A DNA stretch of 10,482 nt, taken from an uncultured Bacteroidales bacterium. Its GTDB lineage: Bacteria > Bacteroidota > Bacteroidia > Bacteroidales > JAUNSR01. Both the position numbers and the translations under genes were made by a program. The stretch spans positions 1 to 10,482 of the forward strand of contig CAMTOT010000074.1 in the NCBI GenBank assembly GCA_947074165.1, written 5' to 3'. The notes under the pieces were generated by a model that worked only from the letters and a program-made list of their open reading frames with translations, made no database searches and was not told the DNA's origin. This document shows positions 1-6,560 of this stretch, piece after piece. Within the stretch, counting starts at the first letter, position 1. Each line of letters opens with the position of its first letter.

Positions 1-28
1 CGCCTGTTGCCGATATCGGCAACGGGCG
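1..28. repeat. Loopless palindrome, hairpin 1 of a three-hairpin cluster
   Basis: The core GTTGCCGATATCGGCAAC (6-23) is a perfect 18-bp palindrome. It is extended by CGCC (1-4) pairing with GGCG (25-28), with a T5/G24 wobble between. The whole 28 nt can therefore fold on itself, or form a cruciform, almost without a loop. It touches the window edge, so the element may continue to the left. No function can be assigned; a REP-like intergenic repeat is the most economical reading. Confidence 0.75.
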
Positions 29-35
29 TTTCCCT

Positions 36-59
36 CTTTGGAATCAACGGATTCCAAAG
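36..59. repeat. Perfect 10-bp hairpin with 4-nt loop, hairpin 2 of the cluster
   Basis: CTTTGGAATC (36-45) pairs perfectly with GATTCCAAAG (50-59) around the loop AACG. No T-tract follows on either strand, so it does not look like an intrinsic terminator. The segment 41-50 (GAATCAACGG) is also the exact reverse complement of 89-98 in hairpin 3, so the two hairpins can exchange partners. Confidence 0.75.
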
Positions 60-62
60 TCG

Positions 63-98
63 GAATCAGCGGTTGCACTTTCCGGCAACCGTTGATTC
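63..98. repeat. 14-bp hairpin with 8-nt loop, hairpin 3 of the cluster
   Basis: GAATCAGCGGTTGC (63-76) pairs with GCAACCGTTGATTC (85-98) around the loop ACTTTCCG. Thirteen pairs are Watson-Crick and one is a G69/T92 wobble. The word CGGCAAC (83-89) is a direct copy of 17-23 in hairpin 1. Shared words across all three hairpins suggest one composite repeat rather than three chance palindromes. Confidence 0.75.
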
Positions 99-156
99 AT
101 ATATAGTATTGGTTGGGAGATTTTTGAAAAGGCACGGATCATCCATTTTTTAGCAT

Positions 157-199
157 AAAAAAAGAGGCTGACTAAACTTGTTAGACAGCCCCTTTTTTT
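157..199. terminator. Rho-independent terminator, probably bidirectional, ending the efflux operon
   Basis: The A-tract and arm AAAAAAAGAGGCTGACTAA (157-175) pair with TTAGACAGCCCCTTTTTTT (181-199) around a 5-nt loop, with two internal mismatches (A171/A185 and A165/C191). The stem carries a T-tract on its 3' side on both strands. It lies 14 nt beyond the stop codon of the RND pump gene, so on the minus strand it is the expected end of the efflux transcript. It could also stop transcription entering from the left on the plus strand. Confidence 0.88.
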
Positions 200-213
200 T
201 ATTTGTTGTATTC

Positions 214-3200
214 TTAAATTTCAGGTTTCGGACCTTTTCCAAACGATGATTTTATTCTGTCCCACTTACTCTTTTGTAATATATTTTCTTCTATTCTCTG
301 CATAACCTCAAAGAAGTTGGGAACAAACAGAGTACCAAATATACCATTTACCGCCATACCAAAAACAACGGCTACACCAAGCGCGATTCGGCTTTCGGCG
401 CCTGCACCTGTCGCAAACATTAGCGGCATAACCCCAAATACAAAAGCAAGCGAAGTCATTAGAATTGGTCTTAATCGTGTATTTCCTCCATTAAGTGCAG
501 CTGTCCTGATATCCTCGCCTGCCATGCGATTATTACGAGAGAAAGCAACAATAAGAATTGAGTTTTTACATGATAATGCTATAAGGAGTATAAGCCCGAT
601 TTGTGTATATACACTTATGGATAGTTTAAATAAAGAACATCCCAATACAACACCTATAACGGCAAATGTTACACTTAAGATAACAGCTATAGGACTGGTC
701 CATGACTCATATTGAGCGGCTAGTACAAGAAATACCACAAGAAAAGCAAGTACAAATATTATACCCATAGAACTACCTGACTCTATTTCCTGTAAAGCGG
801 TACCACTCCACTGATATCCAAAGTTTTTACCAAGTACAGTATTTATAAGCTCCTCTGTTTCTTTTATTCCTTCACCCGTACTATAACCATTCTTCACATC
901 AATATCTATCTCTGCATTGGTATAAAGATTATATCTTGAGATTGAAGCCGGAGCAATAACTTTCTTAAATGACATAAACGAAGATAACGGAACCATTTCT
1001 CCTTGTGAATTAAGAAGATTTATACGCATAATATCGCTTATCCTTGTACGGGCATCGGTTTCACCTTCAAGTGTCACGTGATATACCCTATTAAAATCTA
1101 TAAAGTCGTTTACGTATGCCGAACCAAGAAAATAATTAAGAGCTGAGGATACTTGATTAAATTGCAGACCGAGTATTCTTAACTTATCCCTATCAATCTC
1201 CAATTGATACTGGGGCACATTAGGAGAATAAAAAGACTGCATACTGCCCAGTGCACTTTCTTTCTTTTTATTTTCCTCCAATGCAAGATATGCTTTATAT
1301 AGTTCTTGGAATCCAAGATTATTAATATCCTGCAACTCAAGAGTTAATCCGCCAGAAGAACCAAGTCCAGGAATCGGAGGAGGGTTAATAGCATATACTG
1401 TAGCCTCTGGGATACCGAAATAACATTGTTGATTTATCTCTTTTACAATATCCATAGCGGTTTTTCCTTTACCCTTACGATCTTTATAATCTTTTAAAAC
1501 TACCCAGACCATCCCACTATTACTACTACTTGCTGCCATCATACTAAATCCTGATACTGAAATATAAGTTTCAATTTCGGGGATTTTAGACAAATAGTTA
1601 TTACCTAATGAAGAAAGAACCTCTGTAGTCCGTTGAGTCGAGGCGGCATCCGGAAGCTGCACTATTATCATAAAGTAGCCCTGATCTTCAGTTGGAAGAA
1701 ATGATGCCGGCTTCTTTATATAACCCATTATCCCAATAAAAGAGGCAACACCGAATATTATAAAAGCAATATATACATGGCTCAATAGATACTTCATTGC
1801 CTTATCATATACGTTGGAAAATTTGGCATAGCCTACATTAAACCACCTGAATAGAAAGAATTTACCTTTAGGTTCAACTTTAAGAAACAGGGCACATAGT
1901 GCAGGTGTAAGCGTAAGAGAAATAAAACCGGAGATGATAGTAGACGCAGCTATCGTTAATGCAAATTGTCTTATAAGCTGACCTGTTATACCACTTATAA
2001 ATGATGTTGGTACAAATACAGCAAGCATACATAAGTCAATTGCGATGATTGGGCCAAGCAACTCACTAATAGCCTGTTCTACAGCAACCTTAACATCCTT
2101 CTTCTCCTCTTCCATGAGTCGGTAAGAATTTTCAACCACTACGATAGCATCATCCACCACGATAGCAATAGAAAGTATCAGACCAAACAGTGTAAGCAGA
2201 TTTATAGTAAAGTTTAGAAGTGAAATAAATGCAAAAGTACAAATCAAAGATATCGGTATAGTAATTGCCGGTATAATAACAGCTCTGAAACTTTGCAGAA
2301 AGAATAGAATAACTATTATGACAAGTAAAAGTGTCTCAAAGAACGTTTTTATAACCTCTCTTATTGAGTCCATGATAAAAGAGGTGGTATTTAATGTCAC
2401 TTCATAGTCTAATCCTTCCGGAAAGTACTCGGCTAGTTGCTCCATCTTCGCAGTACATGCTTTTGCCACGCTCAAGGCGTTAGCTCCAGGAAACTGACTG
2501 ACCGCAATCAGTGAGGTCGCACGCCCTTGATTATAACTTGTCGTTTGTGCATAGTTGACAGATCCAAGTTCTATATTAGCTATATCCTTAAGTCTTAAGT
2601 ATTCACCCGTTAGTGAGGATTTAATAATTATATTCTCAAATTGCTCTACACTCTGAAGTTGTCCCTGCACCAATAAGGTAAATTCAAAAGCTGTATTTTT
2701 ATGAATAGGGGGCGCTCCTACCGATCCGCCTGTAGTAATAAGATTCTGGTCCTTTATAGCCTGGAATACATCGTCTGCGGATACTTTACGCACCTCTAAT
2801 ATATTAGGGTCCATCCACACTCGTAAGCTATAATCACCCGCACCAAACACCTGCACCTGTCCTACACCATCTACACGAGCTAATTCATTTGTAATATTTA
2901 ATGACGCATAATTTGTCAGAAACAAATCATTATACAATGAATCTGTTGATAACATACTAAATATTAGCAACATATTAGACGCTGATTTTGTCACAGTCAC
3001 ACCTTGTTGTATAACAGAGCTAGGCAAAGTATTAAGAACTGTATTAAGCTTATTCTGCACATCAATAGCAGCTATTTCTATATCTGTGCCAACCTGGAAG
3101 GTCACAGTCAGTGAATAACTACCCTGTCCTGATTGAGAACTCATATAAATCATATTCTCAACTCCATTTATTGCCTCTTCTATAGGAACACCAATAGTAG

Positions 3201-3390
3201 TAGCAACAAGTGATGGATCAGCTCCGGGAAAAGTTGCACTAACCATGACGGTAGGTGGAGTTATGTCTGGATATTGTGTTATTGGTAGATCTTTCAATGA
3301 AAATAATCCAGCCAATACAGCTAATAAAGATATAACTGTAGCGAATATTGGCCTTTCAATAAAATATCGCGTAAAACTATTATTATTCAT
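214..3390 (-). CDS. RND efflux pump inner-membrane transporter (HAE1/AcrB family)
   Basis: This 1058-residue protein is the proton-driven inner-membrane pump of a tripartite efflux complex, moving hydrophobic or amphiphilic compounds from the periplasm or membrane to the outside. Its length equals that of AcrB-type pumps. The first membrane segment lies at about residues 10-31, followed by a periplasmic porter domain, a second membrane cluster (about 345-500), a second porter loop (about 565-870, with FLPTEDQG at 564-571) and a final cluster (about 873-1030). The proton-relay residues are in place: Asp413-Asp414 in VVDDAIVVVEN of TM4, Lys942 in SCKNSILIV of TM10, and Arg972/Arg974 in TRLRPILMTSLAF of TM11. 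These correspond to AcrB D407, D408, K940 and R971. It is the last gene of the operon, 19 nt after the adaptor gene. Substrate cannot be read from sequence; bile salts, detergents and drugs are typical for the family. The frame is intact. Confidence 0.96.
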   Translation of the reverse strand: MNNNSFTRYFIERPIFATVISLLAVLAGLFSLKDLPITQYPDITPPTVMVSATFPGADPSLVATTIGVPIEEAINGVENMIYMSSQSGQGSYSLTVTFQVGTDIEIAAIDVQNKLNTVLNTLPSSVIQQGVTVTKSASNMLLIFSMLSTDSLYNDLFLTNYASLNITNELARVDGVGQVQVFGAGDYSLRVWMDPNILEVRKVSADDVFQAIKDQNLITTGGSVGAPPIHKNTAFEFTLLVQGQLQSVEQFENIIIKSSLTGEYLRLKDIANIELGSVNYAQTTSYNQGRATSLIAVSQFPGANALSVAKACTAKMEQLAEYFPEGLDYEVTLNTTSFIMDSIREVIKTFFETLLLVIIVILFFLQSFRAVIIPAITIPISLICTFAFISLLNFTINLLTLFGLILSIAIVVDDAIVVVENSYRLMEEEKKDVKVAVEQAISELLGPIIAIDLCMLAVFVPTSFISGITGQLIRQFALTIAASTIISGFISLTLTPALCALFLKVEPKGKFFLFRWFNVGYAKFSNVYDKAMKYLLSHVYIAFIIFGVASFIGIMGYIKKPASFLPTEDQGYFMIIVQLPDAASTQRTTEVLSSLGNNYLSKIPEIETYISVSGFSMMAASSSNSGMVWVVLKDYKDRKGKGKTAMDIVKEINQQCYFGIPEATVYAINPPPIPGLGSSGGLTLELQDINNLGFQELYKAYLALEENKKKESALGSMQSFYSPNVPQYQLEIDRDKLRILGLQFNQVSSALNYFLGSAYVNDFIDFNRVYHVTLEGETDARTRISDIMRINLLNSQGEMVPLSSFMSFKKVIAPASISRYNLYTNAEIDIDVKNGYSTGEGIKETEELINTVLGKNFGYQWSGTALQEIESGSSMGIIFVLAFLVVFLVLAAQYESWTSPIAVILSVTFAVIGVVLGCSLFKLSISVYTQIGLILLIALSCKNSILIVAFSRNNRMAGEDIRTAALNGGNTRLRPILMTSLAFVFGVMPLMFATGAGAESRIALGVAVVFGMAVNGIFGTLFVPNFFEVMQRIEENILQKSKWDRIKSSFGKGPKPEI

Positions 3391-3409
3391 TTAATTGTCT
3401 TTTAATGAT

Positions 3410-4522
3410 TTATTTTTCCTGAGATGTATATGGATCAACTATCATTCCGTCACGCACTTTAAGTAATGCATTTACTACATATCTATCATTCATCTTAAGA
3501 CCGGAAAGCACATGTCGCAATGAGTCTTGAACCATCTCACCCGTAACGACCTGTCGTGTTTCGACTTTATTTGAGTCATTTACGACGTACATAAAATCTC
3601 CAAGTTGATTTGTTCCGATAGATGCATCTCTTACGATAAACGCATTATGCTCAATCATGTAAGGTAAAGTAACTTTTACATACATGCCATCTCTTAATTT
3701 TCCTTGAGTATTATCTATGATACCGCGCAGGTTGACCGTCCCGGTTGACATCTCTACGTTTGGAGAAAGGTAATCAAGTGTAGCAGTAAATGTTTCACCT
3801 GAAAGACTATTCGGATTCTTAACTATAAAAGAAGACATCACTTCTGTACTCTTCTTATCAATTATCAGATCATTTAAGTATTTATTTTCAGAAACATTAA
3901 AATAGGCATATACTTTGCTGTCTTCATATACAGTAGCAAGCGGCGATGAGTCTGATGTTGATAAAAAGTTACCAATATCATAGTTATTTACAGATACTCG
4001 CCCACTTACCGGAGCTTTCACATAACAGTAGCTAAGATTTGTTTGTGCGTTCCTCAATTGAGCCTGATAATTTTTAAGAGTGGCAAGAGCCTGATTATAG
4101 TTTGATTTAGCCTGTATAAGCTGAATTTCCGATACGGCATTATCTTTAAGCGCAATCTCTGTCATTTGATAATTACTCTGCAGATATACGAGATTCTGCT
4201 TGGTTTCTTCAATCATAGCTGACATCTGATTTACATCCTCCATATAAGTAGTAGGTTCGATAACAAACAAAGTCTGCCCCTTTTTCACATATTCTCCGGG
4301 ATGATATGATATTTGCTGAAGATAACCGGATACACGAGCTACCAGATTTACAACATTTACAGACTGTATATATCCTGGATATTCCCTTGTTATTGCAATA
4401 TCCTTAACTACCGGTTCCGCAACGAGTACTTTCATTGAGGGTGTGGGTTGCATATGTTTCTTTTTGTGACAACCTGTCATAAATAGTAATGCGATAAATA
4501 CAAACAGTATATTCTTTTTCAT
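3410..4522 (-). CDS. RND efflux periplasmic adaptor lipoprotein (membrane fusion protein, AcrA/MexA type)
   Basis: This 370-residue adaptor joins the inner-membrane pump to the outer-membrane channel. I start it at the Met with its first base at 4522, because MKKNILFVFIALLFMTGC is a clean lipoprotein signal with lipidated Cys18. A start 13 codons upstream (4561) would overlap the channel gene and bury that signal. Domain order is: first lipoyl half at about 53-90 (ARVSGYLQQISYHPGEYVKKG), alpha-helical hairpin at about 95-160 rich in Gln, Asn and Ala, second lipoyl half at about 165-190 (VKAPVSGRVSV), beta-barrel at about 200-285, and a membrane-proximal domain to about 365 (LRDGMYVKVTLP, then TRQVVTGEM). 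It lies 14 nt after the channel gene and 19 nt before the pump gene, so the three are almost certainly co-transcribed. No Shine-Dalgarno sequence is obvious, as is normal in Bacteroidota. Confidence 0.94.
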   Translation of the reverse strand: MKKNILFVFIALLFMTGCHKKKHMQPTPSMKVLVAEPVVKDIAITREYPGYIQSVNVVNLVARVSGYLQQISYHPGEYVKKGQTLFVIEPTTYMEDVNQMSAMIEETKQNLVYLQSNYQMTEIALKDNAVSEIQLIQAKSNYNQALATLKNYQAQLRNAQTNLSYCYVKAPVSGRVSVNNYDIGNFLSTSDSSPLATVYEDSKVYAYFNVSENKYLNDLIIDKKSTEVMSSFIVKNPNSLSGETFTATLDYLSPNVEMSTGTVNLRGIIDNTQGKLRDGMYVKVTLPYMIEHNAFIVRDASIGTNQLGDFMYVVNDSNKVETRQVVTGEMVQDSLRHVLSGLKMNDRYVVNALLKVRDGMIVDPYTSQEK

Positions 4523-4536
4523 AGTGACAGTATTAT

Positions 4537-5952
4537 TTAATTTGCATCTTTTAAAGGCCAACCACCTCCAAGTGAGGTATAGAGAGAAATCAGAGAGTTA
4601 AGAAGATCTCCCTGTGTTGAGTATAATGATAATTGATAACTCAGGAGTGTTTTTTGCGAATCCAGCACATTTAAATAATCTGCCAGACCATTCTTATACA
4701 AATCAAGTGATAAAGTAAGACTTCTCTCTGCTGCACTAGTTGCAGTTTTTATGTCGGAAAATTCCATCATATAATTTGAATAATCTGATATCGCGACATC
4801 GACTTCCTGTATTGCATTCTGAACAGAATAATTATATTTAATAATTGATGTCTGTAGTTCGGCCTTTGCTTCTGAAATAGCCGCAGTACGTGCACCACCA
4901 TTGAAGACTGTCCATTTCATGGTTGGCGCTACCTGCCATACCATAGAGCGACTTTCAAACATCTTATTTAGGTCGTGGGAAGCCAGACCTATTTCTCCAT
5001 CAATAAAGAAAGTCGGGAGCCATTGTTTCTTCTGAATACCCAAATAATCAGCTTGAGCCTGAACATTTTTTTCAGCCGCAAGCAGATCAGGTCTTTGTCT
5101 TATGATATTTGCCGGGATAGACGTCGGCACTAATGAATTTATCTGCGGTATCTTGGCAGAAGCAAGCAAATATGGTTTTATATTTTGTGGGATCTCTCCG
5201 ACCAAAAGCGCTATTGTGCAAATATATTTGGTCTGAGCAGCAAGGTAACTTGATAAGGATGATTTGGTACTATAAAACAATGCTTTTGCCTGTGCAACGT
5301 CAAGCTCAGAGTTAAGCCCCGCATTGTAACGAGCCTGAGTAATTTTAAGTATTTCTCCCTGTGATATTATATTACTCTCTATGACACTTACCTGATTTTG
5401 ATTAATACGCAAATTAACGTACGCCTGTGCTAATGTAGACGTGAGAGATACCATAGTAGCATAATACTCATCACGCGAAGCCTGATATAAATTCTTTCTG
5501 TAAGAGTAATTCTTCCTTATAGAACCGAATACATCAATTTCCCAACTTGCAGTAATAAGCCCTGAATAGTATGAATCATACTCATTGTTAGGCAAGGGAA
5601 TTTTACCTGTCATACGAGACTCTCTTTCTCTCATCCACCCTGCTGATAAATCTACAGTAGGGAAAAATCCTGAAGCTGCACTTTTCATCATAGCTCTGGC
5701 CTGTTGTATACTTTGTAGTGCTTCCAGTATGTTCCAGTTTGCATTCATGCCTTTGTTTATAAGATAATTCAGAGTAGAATCATTGAATTCCTTCCACCAC
5801 AAATCTATAATAGGCTGTTCGGGAATTGTGTAGATTGTGTCATCAAGATATTTTTCAGGCAGACTAAAGTCCAGATAACGTTCATTACTGTTTTGAGCAA
5901 AGAACGAAAGTGAGAAAAAATATAATATTATTAATATTAAACCTCGACTCAT
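4537..5952 (-). CDS. Outer-membrane efflux channel (NodT/OprM/TolC-like family)
   Basis: This 471-residue protein is the outer-membrane exit duct of the tripartite pump. It starts with a hydrophobic signal peptide (about residues 1-20, SLSFFAQ at its end). Two tandem outer-membrane efflux protein repeats follow, about 58-250 and 275-460. Family landmarks are WWKEFNDSTL (52-61), SWEIDVFGSIRK (136-147), RYNAGLNSELDVAQA (208-222), IRQRPDLLAAEKNVQAQ (284-300) and a LYTSLGGGW C-terminus (457-465). It is full length. Many NodT/OprM members have a lipobox Cys after the signal peptide; here no Cys is near the N-terminus, so the channel appears not to be lipidated. It is the first gene of the operon, whereas the channel gene often comes last in such operons. 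The start is the only Met in front of the signal peptide. Confidence 0.93.
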   Translation of the reverse strand: MSRGLILIILYFFSLSFFAQNSNERYLDFSLPEKYLDDTIYTIPEQPIIDLWWKEFNDSTLNYLINKGMNANWNILEALQSIQQARAMMKSAASGFFPTVDLSAGWMRERESRMTGKIPLPNNEYDSYYSGLITASWEIDVFGSIRKNYSYRKNLYQASRDEYYATMVSLTSTLAQAYVNLRINQNQVSVIESNIISQGEILKITQARYNAGLNSELDVAQAKALFYSTKSSLSSYLAAQTKYICTIALLVGEIPQNIKPYLLASAKIPQINSLVPTSIPANIIRQRPDLLAAEKNVQAQADYLGIQKKQWLPTFFIDGEIGLASHDLNKMFESRSMVWQVAPTMKWTVFNGGARTAAISEAKAELQTSIIKYNYSVQNAIQEVDVAISDYSNYMMEFSDIKTATSAAERSLTLSLDLYKNGLADYLNVLDSQKTLLSYQLSLYSTQGDLLNSLISLYTSLGGGWPLKDAN

Positions 5953-6012
5953 AATTATAGTTATTTTATATGTTTTCCTAATAACAAAAAAACAGAGTCG
6001 ATTGGTTCAGTT

Positions 6013-6022
6013 TTTGTACAAA
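6013..6022. promoter_or_regulatory. Perfect 10-bp palindrome upstream of the efflux operon (candidate operator)
   Basis: TTTGTACAAA is a perfect palindrome about 61 nt upstream of the start codon of the channel gene and within the only upstream region that operon has. A regulator binding here could control efflux. No regulator gene lies in the window, and short AT-rich palindromes also occur by chance, so this is a weak call. Confidence 0.3.
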
Positions 6023-6027
6023 GAATT

Positions 6028-6046
6028 GATAATAGTTATTATTATC
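6028..6046. promoter_or_regulatory. 19-bp inverted repeat upstream of the efflux operon (candidate operator)
   Basis: GATAATA (6028-6034) and TATTATC (6040-6046) are perfect inverted arms separated by 5 nt. The size suits a TetR- or MarR-type dimer, and the site sits five bases from the palindrome at 6013-6022. The arms are simple AT-rich sequence, so chance is a real alternative. Confidence 0.3.
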
Positions 6047-6062
6047 TATATATATTTAACTA

Positions 6063-6105
6063 AAAAGCCGTAAATCCATTATATTTAAATGAATTTACGG
6101 CTTTT
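6063..6105. terminator. Rho-independent terminator after the fbp operon, symmetrical
   Basis: AAAAGCCGTAAAT (6063-6075) pairs perfectly with ATTTACGGCTTTT (6093-6105). After one mismatch (C76/A92 of this hundred) the stem continues with CATT (6077-6080) against AATG (6088-6091), leaving a 7-nt loop. T-tracts occur on the 3' side on both strands. It lies 22 nt past the stop codon of the 140-residue gene and isolates the fbp transcript from the efflux operon that follows on the same strand. Confidence 0.9.
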
Positions 6106-6127
6106 AAAATCTTTAATAACATAATAA

Positions 6128-6550
6128 TTATTCAAAGATTACCTCTTTATCTTTATTCTGCATAAGCTTATCTTTTGCTTTTGTTGCATCAAGATGATAC
6201 TCTCTGAATATAAAGTCTACAAATTTAAACAGCGTAGCCTTATCTGGTGCCTCTACAGTCAGATTATCATGAGTAAATATGCTTACACCATTTTTAAGCT
6301 GCATATCAAAATCAAAAATGCTAAGATTTCCATTTTCTATCGATGGCTGTACAATCTCTTCAAGAGATGAATACTCCGTGATATCCTTTACAAGGAAATA
6401 TTTTTCTGATTCTGCATCTAATATGCACATCTCTTCTATATCTTCAAGCTTTACATTTTGAAGTATAATATCAAGGACATCTCTGACAGGAAAGTCAATC
6501 GCATTCTCTTCACTTATATATATAGCTGAGAGTTTTGTTTCTTTGTTCAT
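6128..6550 (-). CDS. Unrecognised 140-residue acidic protein encoded behind fbp
   Basis: I do not recognise this family. The start at 6550 gives MNKETKLSAIYISEEN and lies 10 nt after the fbp stop codon. A longer reading to 6619 would run back into fbp and is less likely. The protein has no signal peptide or membrane segment, so it should be cytoplasmic. It is acidic, with about 30 Asp/Glu against about 15 Lys/Arg, and has a single Cys (residue 42). The N-terminal half reads as alternating short strands and helices (VRDVLDIILQNVKLEDIEEM). The middle, NGNLSIFDFDMQLKNGVSIF (73-92), looks beta-rich. The C-terminus is a helix (LFKFVDFIFREYHL) followed by a Lys-rich tail. Tight spacing and a shared terminator argue that it is co-expressed with fbp. 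A regulatory or partner role is possible but nothing in the sequence proves it. Confidence 0.8.
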   Translation of the reverse strand: MNKETKLSAIYISEENAIDFPVRDVLDIILQNVKLEDIEEMCILDAESEKYFLVKDITEYSSLEEIVQPSIENGNLSIFDFDMQLKNGVSIFTHDNLTVEAPDKATLFKFVDFIFREYHLDATKAKDKLMQNKDKEVIFE

Positions 6551-6560
6551 ATAACTGGTT

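Noticed and set aside
1..98. CRISPR array or attC-type recombination site in the hairpin cluster
   Set aside because: There are no regularly spaced direct repeats with unique spacers, and no cas or integrase gene. The hairpins differ in length and sequence.
1..153. An open frame running from the left edge to TAG at 151-153 on the plus strand, ending just before the terminator
   Set aside because: All three plus-strand frames stay open through the hairpins, so openness reflects base composition and not coding. The peptide shows no recognisable motif. A repeat-derived 3' end of a gene cannot be fully excluded without the sequence to the left.
317..715. A 132-codon open frame on the plus strand opposite the 3' part of the pump gene
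   Set aside because: It is fully antisense to an intact RND pump gene, resembles no protein and has no promoter. It reflects the codon pattern of the real gene.
4523..4561. Longer start for the adaptor gene, adding 13 residues
   Set aside because: It would overlap the channel gene and move the lipoprotein signal away from the N-terminus.
6019..6026. ATTCTTTG on the minus strand as a -7 element for the efflux operon
   Set aside because: It misses both bases of the TA in TAnnTTTG and has no TTTG at a suitable upstream distance.
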